From Allium sativum (Eukaryota > Streptophyta > Magnoliopsida > Asparagales > Amaryllidaceae): a stretch of DNA of 64,000 nt. Below the pieces are notes generated by a model. It did not search any database. It had not been told where the DNA came from and saw only the letters and a program-made list of their open reading frames with translations. Numbering within the stretch: the first letter of the stretch is position 1; the number at the start of each line of letters is the position of its first letter. The stretch is taken from the NCBI GenBank assembly GCA_030737875.1, contig CM060920.1, positions 816,246,686 to 816,310,685 on the forward strand, given 5' to 3'. Shown piece after piece: positions 22,733-36,024 of this stretch. The translations under genes and the position numbers were made by a program.

Positions 22733-25405
22733 ACATAAGATAAGTTACAGTTAGGCTATGGACGCCAAATTCTAGTAATCAAACAATGATCAAATAACAA
22801 TTGAGCAAACATACAACTGTTAACATTGTGCTTTATCTCAAAGCAAACTATAACAATACTGGAATGTGATTTTTAGCCTATCTACAACCATATGGGCAGG
22901 ATAATTCACACTTACTAAAATATAATACAAGAGTCATAACAACAGAGAAGTGGAAATTAGGATTTATCCTCATTCTCTATTTTTATGTTACTTCTTTAAA
23001 TCTTCCCTCTGTTATTTTTAATTTTATGATGTCACAAGTTATGCTACAGGTTAGGCTACAGTGCACTGAATAATCATGAATAATCCAGTATGTGTGCCAT
23101 CTTCATTGGCCTTCATGTTAGGCTACAGGTTGTTAAAACAGGACAAAAAAACGTAAAAGTAAAGTCTGCGGTGCTTTAAATTCTATGATACCATCTACAT
23201 TGTACTTCAAGTTAGGAAACAAGTCATTATGAAAAATAGTAAATGTAATGCTTGCATTGCTTTAAATTTTACGCTAGAGATTCGATTTGGATCCAATACA
23301 GCATAACTCAAAAACTTATCTTTAAGCCAAAATATAGAAAATGTATTTGTGGCTACTCAAATGCCTTCGGTTAAAAGATATAAGATGTCAAACGATTTAG
23401 AAATTTAACATATAAGTGCAACTTTTTGGTTTGAAATTTAACATATTTGTGACTATAACGTATTTGTGACTACTCAAATGTCTGTAGTGCAACTATTAAT
23501 TCGTTAAACTGTCTGATAATGAAGAAATCACCCAAAGCATTAAATTGCTTGACCAGTTGTTCCAGCGCATGAACTCAATACATGTAACCATGTAAACCAT
23601 ATAAAAATAGATAAATAAAAACTGCTAGTCAAATAATGAGACATAATTAAATTGGAGGCCAGTATAGAAATTATAAAAAGTCAAAGCTTCCTTTTCTTAA
23701 ATATGCTCACTACATTAATATGTCCCCAATATTGTAGGGTAATAATGATAATACTATTTCAAAATCAATACACACATTTAAGGTAGTTAAAGGGAATCGT
23801 CATTGTGCATATGAAGCTTCTAATTTCAAATTCCCAAACAATTACCCTATTCAGCCAATAAAAACAGTGCAATCAACGTATATCAATCCGCATTGACAAC
23901 TTTATTAACAAACAAACCTGTTATTCCTACATCACTTTCAGCAGCCACTTCTTTGCCTTTCATCTTCCACATGCCTTCAAATATGTTCTGCTTTAAATAA
24001 TTCAAAAAAAATTCATTACTTAACCAAAAGATTGGAGTTTCAAATTCAAAGAACTCGTGACAATTACATATCCAAATATAGAATCGAATGACAATTTAAG
24101 AAGGTTCTATCTTGTCTGATTAAAAGGACGAAACAAATAATATTTGTTTAAGTTCTCTCGGATTAAAAGGAAACTTTACGCCTGATAAAGAAAGAATACA
24201 GCGCCTATGAAATAGAAGCAAAAAGGAGAAGGTTGCATAGGTGGAGCAACTTTGCATACATGTAATACTGACCCAATTATTTTTATAAATAAACCTCAAT
24301 ACTATAAAAAATATATTTGAATAACAGTAATTCTAACCATGATAGCCATCAGATCTAGTTTTCCCTTTCTTTTTCTCCCTGTTTTTTCTAACAGCAATTC
24401 TAATAAAACATGTCCCTAATATTGTAGGGTAATTATGATAATACTTAACGGACCAAATAATGATAGTTGAACTATTAATATATAATCATTTCAAAAAAAA
24501 AAAATAGCAATAAAAAAAATATGCTCACTACATTATTTGGCACAGTACTCCCATGTTTTCATACCTATTGTACCTCTGCGTCAGTTGTAAACATCTTTTA
24601 TTTTGACCGTTAAGTACAAAAACTGAAGGCTTGTCTAACAACCATTTCAGATCACGTTTTGGTAACTACTTGTACTAGCCAAAACCACGTCTATTATTGT
24701 AATTTAAGTATTTCACAGCTTCTTAAAAGAAGCTTACAAAAGTACCAAATAGTTTAAAATAAGAGAAACAACAATTTATTGCTTATGACTTATGGACATA
24801 TTTTATAATCAATTATGACAAATTATTTCACTTATTTTAACTTGAAAATCAAATTACATACACACTTTTTGCTTATTTCAAGAACTATATAACATTTGGA
24901 CACAACATTTGAACTGGTGTATGAATGTAACGTTCATTCACCTGTACAAATGGAATTGAAGTTGAATATTTTTGTTTGAAATTTTGTCTTGATTACTAGG
25001 ATGGTACATATGAATTCAGTAACCACCTCCCTCCCCTCCCCCTCAAATCACCTTCCCACAATATCAGTTTTAGCAAATGAAAACTGGAAATCAAATGCAA
25101 TTCAAAATTGAGTCTCAAAGTCAACCCAAAACTCAAACACAAAGATCAACCACATTTAGACTATAATGATTAGATATATTCAACTAAAAGGCATAAGCAC
25201 GGTGTTGACTGGTATTCAAGGAGATCAGGATTGATTTTATAATGAGATATGAATTTGTAATCTGTATTTATGCACTCAAAAAAGATATAGTGCACTCGAT
25301 TTGCATGATATATGTACAAAACATAATGAGCAATGCAAAAATATATTCGGCCCGTATACAACGTTACCTGCATCGACAAAGGGTAATACACAGTTGCATC
25401 TCTTA
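22733..25405. other. Host sequence between two insertions, no recognised gene
   Basis: This is the continuation of the host DNA left of 9311. It is AT-rich with poly-A/T runs. On the minus strand, 23918-23987 is a 70-nt open segment bounded by an acceptor-like CAG and a donor-like GT (translation starting NIFEGMWKMKGKEVAAESDV). A second exon-like segment ends at 25368 with GT. They may be exons of an old minus-strand gene, but I do not recognise a family. Confidence 0.3.
23918..23987 (-). pseudogene. Exon-like segment, unidentified
   Basis: On the minus strand 70 nt lie between TTTAAAGCAG and GTTTGTTTG and stay open in one frame (NIFEGMWKMKGKEVAAESDV...). The residue mix looks protein-like against a non-coding background. 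No second supporting exon with matching phase is certain and no family is recognised, so this is a weak call. Confidence 0.2.
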
Positions 25406-25410
25406 TTAGT
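25406..25410. other. Target site duplication TTAGT (left of B array)
   Basis: TTAGT directly precedes LTR start TGTAATGACCC and is repeated exactly at 48072-48076. Confidence 0.9.
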
Positions 25411-26141
25411 TGTAATGACCCGCATTTTCAGCGGTATAATAATTAATTTATTTAATTATTTAAAAGGTGATTAAAAGGATTTCATAGTCGTAGAATTAAA
25501 TAATGGTGAATATTTAATGAAAATAATAAATTTAGTAATATATTTAACTATGAAATAATCAGAATTGGCTGAAATGGCGATATGGTGTGAACTGGATCAT
25601 CTGTGATATTTAATTTAGTTTAGAATTGAATTTGAATAACGAATATGTTATTTTAATGATGTTTGAACATATAATTATATTATAATTAAAATCGAGCTTG
25701 AAATGGCGCTGTAGTTCGTAATTTGGTGATTTGAACTTCAACTGAATGTACATGATTCGTTTTAAGTTGGATTTCTGTGAAATAAGAAACGTTGGAGCTG
25801 GCGGAGTACATCTTTCTAGTGGAAGAGGAAAATTGGGATTTTGTTGGGTAGATTTTGATTTACGTACAAATCAAATTTCAGAAAAGTCGTTGTATAATTC
25901 CTTTATAATTTATAAAGGAATTATTTAAATTTAAAAAGGAAATTCCATTTTAAATCGAATATCGATTTAATCGGGATGTGAAGTATCGAGTTATAAATCC
26001 CATTGGAGCTGTATGATATTCTGTTGTGAATATATACGATAATATTAATTTATTAATATTTTATTTAATTATATTTAAATATATTTATATATTTAAGTGG
26101 GTCATCCAAAGCTTTAAAAATAGCCACTTTTGCAAACGAAG

Positions 26142-26345
26142 TCAGAATTCGACGAAACTAATTTTGTTGGATCCACAACATCAAATTATTGCTATATTCC
26201 AAGTTCCATGATTTTTAGAGTCACTGTGTGGCCGTACGGATTTTTAGAGTGAGAAACAGTCAGTATTTTAACAGTTAAAAATACGCTGTGCGAGCAAAAA
26301 GAGCCGGAATTCGACGAAACCAGTTTCGTTGGGACCATAATGTCG
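26142..26345 (+). repeat. U3 repeat pair with near-palindromic GACGAAAC motif (B left LTR)
   Basis: GAATTCGACGAAACTAATTT (26142) and GAATTCGACGAAACCAGTTT (26315) are about 172 bp apart. Each is followed by CGTTGG- or TGTTGGAC-type bases and AATGTCGAA-like text. The motif and spacing match the U3 of family A, which is otherwise very different. Confidence 0.7.
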
Positions 26346-26486
26346 AACTCTAGTTACATGTCCAGTTTCGTGATTTTTGGGTATCATGTTTGACCACACG
26401 GATTTTTAGAAGGTTAAAACAAATATAAAATCAAAGAAATAAAAAGGATGAGTGGACAAGGATCCTCCAACAAGCCAAGTTATCCA

Positions 26487-26496
26487 CTATATAATG
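26487..26496 (+). promoter_or_regulatory. TATA box of the B left LTR
   Basis: CTATATAATG about 1.08 kb into the LTR, followed by an A/C-rich start region. Equivalent boxes are at 38155-38164 (middle LTR) and 44551-44560 (right LTR, CTGTATAATG). Confidence 0.6.
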
Positions 26497-27529
26497 CACC
26501 ACAACATTTTATAAACCTAATCTCAAACCCAGTTTTGCGCCATCAGTTTTCTCATCCTCAAAACAAAAATTGAGAGCTTAAGAAATCAAAAGAAAATCAT
26601 GAAAATTTACATAAATCATTTCAGAAGGGTATTAGTGGTCCTTGCAAGTTTGTCTTCATTTCTATATGGATATATGGGGTTCGACGTTCACGGTGGAAAT
26701 TGCAGCGGACATAAGATTCATGATTTCGATTGTTTGAAGCATCGATTCAAAGTTTGGAGTTCGTATTTGGTTTGAGTGAGGAAATTAGGTTTGTTTGGGA
26801 ATTTCTGGTTTGATGTGGTAGCAAATTTGTTCGCTACTTTGCTGTAGCATTCGGAGATGATGGTTCGACGCAACAGCGAAGGGTGATTTGAGTTCTATGT
26901 GATGGAGAGGAAAGTGTAGAGGAGTTTGAGTGGAGAATCATGGTATTTTTTTTTTTTTTTGAGATTTTTAGTGAAGAGATGGAGGAGGTTGGATGGAAGA
27001 AAGGAGCGGCTGTTTTTAGGTGTACAGGAGGAGCACGTCGAAGTTTTTGGTTCGGGGAAGAAAGAGTTGAGGCGGCCTGGGCTTTGTGGAGAGGAAGTGG
27101 GCCTTGTTTTAAAAGTAAGCCCAAGGAATTTACCTAGAACTGGAATTTTAATTTAATTAAAAAGTATTCAAACTTGTCGATATCATAACTTGACCATACG
27201 ATATCAGATTGGCGAACCGTAAGTTGCGTTGGGACCGTATGGACGAGAGCTTCACAATGAAGCTGACTGGATGTGGATTGGGGCTCATATGAATTTAAGG
27301 AGAAATAAATTGTTTGATTCAAATCAAACAATAGTTTATCCTTCTTTAACGATGAACTGCCAATGTGAGTAAAACTCACCAACTCTGAATAGTTATATTT
27401 TTGTAACGTATTGTTAGAACTGATAATTATCTGCTGATTGCTGTGTGTTGATTTGGTTGATTGAACTGCTAGTCAGTTAGTTGAAATTATATATATATAT
27501 ATATATATATAAATATATATATAAACCGT

Positions 27530-27564
<35 letters not shown>

Positions 27565-27834
27565 ATGTTGTTTATCAGAACATTTCATATTGAAATGAAG
27601 TTGATGTTAATTATATGGTTTAACATCTGTGATGCAAGGGAAACAGGTCGGAGGAATCCAATTGGATTCCTCAACATTTATTTTACTGTTTTCATGTATT
27701 GTAATATATGATGTGATATAATCTATTGATTATTATGTGTGTTTGGATGATATCGATCACCGATTTGTTTGGTATTTTAATACCATAAGAAATACTGGGA
27801 TGTAGAAAAGGGAATCTTCAAAGTGTTTATTGAA

Positions 27835-28235
27835 AATAAAATATTTATAAAATCAAAGGATTTTATAAAGAGGTATATTTATTGGGAAATATAAATAAAA
27901 TCATAAGGGATATTTATTTAGGAAAATAAATAGATGTATAAAAGAAATATTTACTTGATTAAATAAATAGAATAGGAAAAGGAATATTTGTAAAACAATT
28001 ACAAATAGAAATAAAAAGGAAAACATTTGTAAAACAATACAAATAGATTAAATGGAAGTATTTATTTATAGGAAATAAATAGAAGGTTATAAATGAGATA
28101 TTTATTTAGAAAACAAATAAAACAAATAGAAAGAGAAATATTTGTACACCATTTACAAATAAATAGAATAAAGGATTGTTTATTTAGAAAATAAATAGAA
28201 TAAAGGATTATCTATTTGGAAAATAAATAAAGGAG
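27835..28235 (+). repeat. Mini-hairpin array in B left LTR
   Basis: About ten consecutive units of 30-45 bp, each a short inverted repeat such as ATTTATTTAGGAAAATAAAT or ATTTGTAAAACAATTACAAAT. Identical arrays lie at about 39480-39885 and, with small changes, 45885-46290. Confidence 0.75.
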
Positions 28236-29980
28236 TAAATCGAAAGGAGTTAATCGAACAGAGTAAATCAAATAGAGTTAAGCAAAATTAGAAATTGACT
28301 AGTGATTAGCAAATTGAATGGTTTTCTAAGTGTCTATCTGATGTTGGTTTCGGCCTTCGGGATTAATACTTAGGGAATTCTTCTCATACTAGTTTACAGT
28401 CTGGGACTGATAGTTGTGGAATGATAGTGATATGTAAATAAACAATGGAAATGTTTTCCAGTGTTAATAACATATATTTTATAAACATAGAAAACAAGGA
28501 TATATATATATATATATGATTGATGATTGATTGATAGAATTTCCATTTGGAAATAATATCGTTGTTTGCACAAGTGTTTTTCTTTGATAGTTAACTCGTC
28601 GACTATCGAAGTTTTTGACCATTTTAACGTTGTTAATATGGAGAGACCGGTTGGATTATTATCCAAAGAACCACTTTGTATTGGCATAAGCGTTGCGAAT
28701 CATATATGCCAAAGAAAATTGAAGACGGGGTAAAGTGCAAGGGCTGTTGTATAAATCTTAGATAACAGTGCCTAAGATGGTAATGCTGAATAGTGCCTTC
28801 GGTTCATCCTGTTCCTGGATGACTTGTATGGATGAACGTCTGACAAAGTATTTTTTGAAAGGTCACATACATTGATTTCTTCAACCGTACCAAGAGTGGA
28901 AGCGGAGAAGGAAGCTTCTTTAGCTAACATGTAATGTACTGTTGTAGGCATCAATTAGTGATTTTCGATGGATCTGACAATGTAGCATTCGAAGTGAATC
29001 TGATGTGATGATGAAGCGTAACCTCAAGCCTCATCAACCGGTAAATGACACAAATCGGGCAGGCAGCATGGCTAAGTCGGTCGCTCCGAAGTAGGGTGTA
29101 TAATCACCTGATCTAGAGTTTCATTACTTCTAAAAATCTATTGTTGATGCTGTCCCATTCGGGAAACGGTTGCTGATCCCAACCGTTGGTGATATACATT
29201 CGATACACTCAAGCGAAATGAGTGGTCGGTCATGTGTGGTCGGGTTGCAAGATGTTCTTGTTGAACCCAGTGTATTCCTTTCTAGACGTACACTAGCGAA
29301 AGGTGGTTCCATACCTTGTCATAGTTGGAAATCCATTACCCAATACGTGCTCGTGGTTTTGAATTGTATACTATATATGTAGAACTTGAGATGAAAGCGT
29401 TTCTGCTAGATGACTATTATATTGTGGTTGATAGACATTATTATAATATCAAAAGGTTTTTGATATAAAGAAAATTTAGATTTTCATAAGGGAAAAACCT
29501 GTTCTGTTATACGGCGTGGTCTTATGAGATATCATTTAACTGCTTGAACTGTTTTACTCATACCAGTCCTATGACTGACCCGGAGTTTATTTTGTTTTGT
29601 TTTCCTAAACTCTTGGGTGCCCAATTTTGTACGGGCAGTCAAGTAGTCGGGATTTACAGACACTTGAAGAGCTGGAGCAGGAGGCTTCAGGATTTCATAT
29701 AGCTATAGTTTATTTCCGTTGTGTTGTAAGTGTTATACTCTGATAATGTTATGTATATTCAAGTACAATCTTTTATTTCAAAGATATGTTATTCGTTCCG
29801 CTATGAGGTTCGTGTTACTCTAATGTTGTGTTCTTCTTCTTCTTCTATTCTAAGTTTCTATCTTATCTATCCTCACCTTCTAACTTCTTTCATTAATCAT
29901 CCGGTATTTTCGACCCTTAGATGTTCGATATGTGTTGTATATCGGATAACCAAGGTCGCATTTTTTCAGGTCACTACAGT

Positions 29981-29992
29981 TGGTATCAGAGC
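29981..29992 (+). other. Primer binding site 1 of the B array
   Basis: TGGTATCAGAGC two bases after the LTR end ACTACA; tRNA-Met type. Confidence 0.9.
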
Positions 29993-30365
29993 ATATGGTT
30001 AAGCGATTTTCCTTGGCTCTGTGGCGTGACTCAGTAGAGATAGGGTTTGTAATACCCTAGATTGAGTTTGAGTGTATATATATGAGTGCGTATTTGTAAT
30101 TTGATATAAAGTGGTTTTATATTGTGGAGATTCACTGGTTGAGTTGTTTATGGGTTCTGGTCGATCAGCTTGATCCACTGTATCGGTAGGAGTTTTTAAA
30201 CGCTCGAATACGATGGGTCGACACAATATGTTTTGAATAGAGGGTAAACAAATTAATTTTACCCAAATTATATTTAGATATAAAGGATTTATATCAGAGT
30301 GATTATAATATATTGGATATATGGGTTGTTATTATAATCGAGTAAGATTATAATGGAGATGGTTA

Positions 30366-30387
30366 TATATATATATATATATATATA
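30366..30387. repeat. TA microsatellite in B internal region 1
   Basis: A run of about eleven TA units; the copy at 42019-42036 in internal region 2 is shorter. Confidence 0.85.
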
Positions 30388-31268
30388 ACTAAATAAAATT
30401 CGCACAAGTGTTACGAAATGAATCAAATCTGAATTTGAATTGAAATTAAAACCCTGGAAATATGGAACAGAGTTTGTAAATAGACTTGGATTAAATATAT
30501 GTAAATTTTAAGATCCTGGGAGATTTTAAATGGTATTCCAAACATTTGTGGTTGTTGTTTTGAACTGTTTTCAAAATAAAAGTGTTTAAGAATGATTTTT
30601 GAAAGTGATATATTATTGAACTCACTTCGATAGCTGGGAGATAACCCTGACGATGAATTGCGAAATCATCAGTGTTCATTTTCGAGTTGTAAAGTGATGG
30701 ATTACCACCAAAGAGATTGTTTTTGAAATTGTTTAGAAAAACAAGTTGTTTTGAACTTCGAAAGGGAAGTTTTATTTTTGAGAAAAGCAAAGATGTTTAA
30801 AAACTCCCAGGAAAGACTGTTTGAATTAAAAACAAATTTAATAGAAATTTGTGAAAGCAAATTGGAATTAAAAATAAGACCAGTTAAGTGGTAACTGAAT
30901 TGGATTAGAATGATATCAAGTAAGTTGGATTGATAAGAATTTGGGATCAAGGATAATACTTGAATTTGAAATGGAGTTTGGCTCGGATAAAACCAAACGA
31001 TTGAGTGGAGAATGAAATTTAGCTTGGTTATAAGCGAACGATTGTATGGGAGATAAAAGTGATCAGAATTTGATTGGGATAATATTGGTATATGTTGAGT
31101 TGATAGCATATGGAAGTGATAGAGTTGATATGCCCGACAAAAAGGTACAAGCTTGTTTATATATGGGTTTGGTGATTTATGAACTGATTGGCAAGCCGCT
31201 TGGCTGTTTGATTTTCTTTTGGGTTGGAGATAGCCCAGAGAGGCGAGTTTGAGTTTGACCTATTGACC

Positions 31269-31273
31269 AGTAC
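31269..31273. other. Target site duplication AGTAC (left of solo A LTR)
   Basis: AGTAC occurs on both sides of the solo LTR (31269-31273 and 36860-36864) and survives as a single copy at 42918-42922 in the second internal region. Confidence 0.9.
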
Positions 31274-34159
31274 TGAAGCGACCCGAACTTCCCCGGTCTC
31301 CGAAGAGATGAGAAAGAACGAATTACTGTGAGGACAAGACAAAACAGAACGCAGACGGAAGGACATTTCATTGCTTATTACAACAATTCCATCAGAATAC
31401 AAGAATATACAGAGTATAAATGAATAAATTACATTCAATAAATATCATAGATTACAATAAATTACATAGCAACGGAAAATAATATAAAACACAACTGAAG
31501 GTGATATACGGATACAGAGCTTTCCGGATATCATTCCAGCTGTAAACCAGGATCCTGTGAATATAAATCTGCAAAACCAAAACTACTAGCTGCCCGTGTC
31601 AAAATAAGGGCACCCAGAGTTTAGGTTAAAACAATAAACTCCAGGTCAGTCATGTGACTGGTGTGAGAAATAAAACAATTATTTAAAACTTTACTTTAAA
31701 AGAGAGTAATTCAAGGGACCACGTCGTATAACACGGAACGGGTTTCCTCCCAAGAATACCAGTGCAAAGAATAAACAGCGCAATGCTTTTTCGAAAAATG
31801 AAGCTATTATAAGACCCAGGTCTCTTCACACAATGCAACGCAAACCGGAGGATAGGGTTTTCCCTTATAATAACCAAACATGCTTGGTACGTTTAAAACA
31901 AATCATTTGATACTATTATAAGTGTATAGTGTCAAAACAATTTCAATCATAGGCGGCATGGGTACCATCTACCATGTCGCCATACTAGGCTCTACAAATA
32001 AAACCGAAGTATCTCGTATTGGAAATTGGATTTCCGTCATGAGTCGGGGCAAGGGGCAAGCTCCTCTCCGCTTCGAGACACTCTAGCAAATGCTCAGGAC
32101 TACGCACTCTGGGCAGCCACTTGGATCGGTTGGGCCGGTCCTCTCTTACGTTTGAGGATTAATTATTCCTGAACACATGTTTCCCGGTCCTTACAGACCT
32201 ATAATCGAGGCGCCTCATTCCAACAACCACATAGGTGAAAAGTATATAAATGTCAGGGCTGGTAAGTCACTGACACCACCAAAGCTAGAAAGAAACGTCG
32301 TGTTCTCCCAACGATCCGTATCCCGTTTTTAACTCATTCCGAGGTGTGAGGCTCGCGAATCCACGCTATACACAAAGTTGCCATGTAGGCCGTGCTTTGA
32401 TCATCAACCACAAGACTTTGCTTTTCAACAGAAGCCTTGATCCATGCAACTCCGCGTGCCACACAGGCAATTCATGCCATGCGATTGATATCTATCGATA
32501 TATAAGCTCTAAGCTCGTACGTCTCAGAGAAGGGTGTTAAGCAAGAGAATAAATTCTCCTCCGCCAAACAGATATATATTTAACAGAAATCAATCAACAC
32601 AGAATAAAATCAAATGTCAGACACACAATCCATTTACAAGTTCGTTCTGGGTCTGAACGAAACCGGAGGCACTTTCCTCGCATATCCATCGATCTCCAAG
32701 TACGTCTGGACGACCACCAACTATTTCCATCCTCTTGGGTGCACAGCCCAATCAGGATCGTCAGTAATTATCCAAACAATGTGAAGACTTCCGGTCTTCG
32801 ACCACCGTCATCATCTTCGACTTATCGTCGAATCAGTTATTCAGAATGGGTATAAACCCGGCCTTTCCGAACAACCCGCGTATATTAAAACAAATGTTAC
32901 ACAAACACAACATACGCCTCATTCCAATTCATTAGTCACTAACCGTAAATCAACAAGAGAACAATTTCCCAAACATTAACCCCGAAGGCCGAAACCAACA
33001 TCAGATCAATACCCAGGAAGCCATTCTTCTTAGCTAACCTACTGCTAGTTTCTAAATTTCATATTCTTAGGGAAAGGTTCCCATTAATTTTATCCAAGAT
33101 AAATTCTTTGAATTTATTCTTTAATCTTCCTTTGGATGTCATTTTAAACCAGATTATGGTTTTCTAAACTAGTCAAGATTAGCGAACCACACCGAAGTAA
33201 TTATTTATTTTATTTCCCAATCCCAACCTATTCATCCCATGAAGCAAAATTGGTAATACTCCATATCTAACACCATAGTGTTATCGGTAAAATTAATTAC
33301 CATTTCATGTTCAAATCTAATTAAAGATTTAACTATCACTTTGGAGCAAAACTGGTGATACTCCATTCTCGTTCACTTCCTAAATTTGATAATTTAAATT
33401 ATCAATTCACATTTCAATCTAATTGTAGATTCATTAAAACTCCTTTTACTGGGTTAAAGAACTAGTGTCATTTAAAACACAGTTCATGATAAATCCAAAT
33501 CATATTCTATTTATTATCGGGTTAAAGAACTAGTGTTATTTAAAACACCGTTCACGATAAACCCACAAATCAATTCTATTTAAAACCCCTTTCAAATCCA
33601 ATTTATTTATTTGAAAATAAACGGGTTTAATTTTAGTTCAAAACTAGTTCATTTCGATAAAAATCTATTTTTATCTTTTCAAATATGGAGTTTTTCATCC
33701 CAATTTTTCCCAAATCATTTCTTATGATTTTACAAGAATTGTCGATATTTTTAATAATTTTATCAAGGCCCATACAGTCGATTTCCATCAACGGCCATCG
33801 AACTGCACTTACGACGACCTTTTCCAAATTTGATTTGGACATAATTCCAAATCCAACCATTAGATTTCAAATTTCTAATATTCGTTAGAAATCTCTTTTC
33901 GATACGAACCCAACGGTTCCGGTTTTAGGAGAATCCGACGGTTGGATCTCCCGTAATGTCCGTTCGAAGTCAATGGTCGAAATTCACGAACTGCCGCGGC
34001 ACAACGCGTTCTATTCAGGCCATTATATTATATATATAATATATATAATATATATTTCGTCGATTTCTATTTAAAACGAATTTTATAAGTCGTTTCAAAT
34101 TCGTTTTCAAAACAATTTCAGCATTCATTTCAAATTCAAATAAATTTCAATTTTATTTC

Positions 34160-34566
34160 AAATTCGTTTTCTATTCAATTCAATTCAATTCAAATTCGTT
34201 TTCTATTCAATTCAATTCGAATTCGTTTTCTATTCAATTCAATTCGAATTCATTTTCTATTCAATACAAATTCAATTAGTTTTATATTCAATTCTTTTTC
34301 TATTCAATTCAATTCGAATTCGTTTTCTATTCAATTCAATTCGAATTCGTTTTCTATTCAATTCAATTCGAATTCCTTTTCTATTCAATTCAATTCGAAT
34401 TCGTTTTCTATTCAATTCAATTCGAATTCATTTTCTATTCAATTCAAATTCAATTCGTTTTCTATTCAATTCAAATTCAATTCGTTTTCTATTCAATTCA
34501 AATTCAAATTCGTTTTCTATTCTATTCAATTCAAATTCGTTTTCAATTCAATTCGAATTCGTTTTC
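34160..34566. repeat. About 27-bp minisatellite in the solo A LTR
   Basis: Roughly fourteen units of TTTTCTATTCAATTCAATTC followed by GAATTCG, with variants. Each unit contains the palindrome CGAATTCG or AATTCGAATT. Confidence 0.88.
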
Positions 34567-35820
34567 TATATATTCGATTTTTAAATCTCTTTTCAATATT
34601 CATTATAAAACGAATATAATCGATATAAATATCGTTCGTGTCAAAATAGTGCATCTCTAATCAACACGGCTTTATATATTTCACTAATCCCGTTATTCTA
34701 TTCAACAAATGAATATTTATTCTATTCAATGTGTGAATCTATATTTTTGTCAACACACGACTAATCTCAACGAATGAGTACTGTCCACATGTGACTATTT
34801 TTGTTATTTAATATATTTTATAAAAATTATGGTATCTATCGTTTGATTTCAAATCAGACTCCAACCGTAAATTAGTAAGAGAACGATTTCCTGAATATTA
34901 ACCCCGAAGGCCGAAACCAACATCAGATCAATATCCAGGAGACCACCCATCTTATCTATTTTCCAGTTAGTTTCTAATTTTATATCTAATAAAGATGTAA
35001 ATTTTATTGTTAAAATATTTCGTTCAACACATGACTAATCTCAACAGATAAGTACTGTCAACACATGAACCTTTATTTTGTAATAATATTCTTTATTTTC
35101 TAAATTGGAATGAGGCCCAATCAATTACCATATAGCGTTAACTATATGGATTCCATACAACACATGTATATAATAGCAACGATAAATAATCAACCATCAT
35201 CCAAAGTGCACTACACTGTATAAGCATCAAATATAGATATCTAACGCTTATAACAGCTTGTAAATCAAACGATCGACATACAACTAATTATTGGGATTAG
35301 TGTATGCCGTATTTTATCCCAATACCCATGTGGGGTTTCAAATCAACAAACACAGATTTTTATTTGTGCAGTTGGGCGATGTGTAAAATTTATCGTCCCA
35401 ATCAATGTCTTTCAAATAGGTGTACATAAACAAACCGTCCGGTTTGTAAATGAATATTTATTTATTCACATTCACGTTAAAAATTATATTTTTAATGACC
35501 AAATTATTTTATTTAACATATGAATATATTTTATTATCTATTTCTCATCAACATCACAAACAATTTTCACAACACATCAATCAAACAAACAATTTCCACA
35601 ACACATCAATTAAACAAACAAGCCATCCATGGTCTGTGGATGACGGGTGTCGGGTGCTACTAAGCACCGTCTGCATCCTAGTATATATTGTATAACTAGA
35701 AAAAGAAATTTTGAGTGAGAAGTTCTCACCAATAGCTAATCCAACTCCACGACACTTCATTAGTAGAAATCTTCGTCGTTCTCGCCTTTTATCACTTTCG
35801 TTGCCCGTAGCCCCTACATC

Positions 35821-36024
35821 TATAAAAATCGAATTTTTACTTCGCTATTCAATTTATAAAAATCGAATTTTTACTTCGCTATTCAATATATAAAAATCGA
35901 ATTTTTACTTCGCTATTCAATATATAAAAATCAAAATTTTACTTCGCTATTCAATATATAAAAATTGAATTTTTACTTCGTAATTCAATATATAAAAATC
36001 GAATTTTTACTTCGCTATTCTAAA
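35821..36024. repeat. 34-bp minisatellite, six units (A copy 4)
   Basis: Six AAAAATCGAATTTTTAC-centred units, immediately followed by the junction where the leader is missing. Confidence 0.88.

Larger units (their letters stand above)
25411..29978 (+). mobile_element. Left (5') LTR of the B array
   Basis: 4568 bp, TGTAATGACCC...GGTCACTACA. It contains a U3 repeat pair (26142, 26315), a TATA box (26487-26496), a leader (26520-27370) ending in GTGAGTAAAACTCAC, TA microsatellites (27485-27560), a mini-hairpin array (27835-28235), the conserved motif (near 28337) and a terminal block shared with A and C (29500-29640). Confidence 0.92.

Noticed and set aside
30702..31109. 135-residue minus-strand ORF in the B interior (also at 42351-42758)
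   Set aside because: Low-complexity residues from AT-rich DNA, opposite to the element strand; duplicated only because the interior is duplicated.
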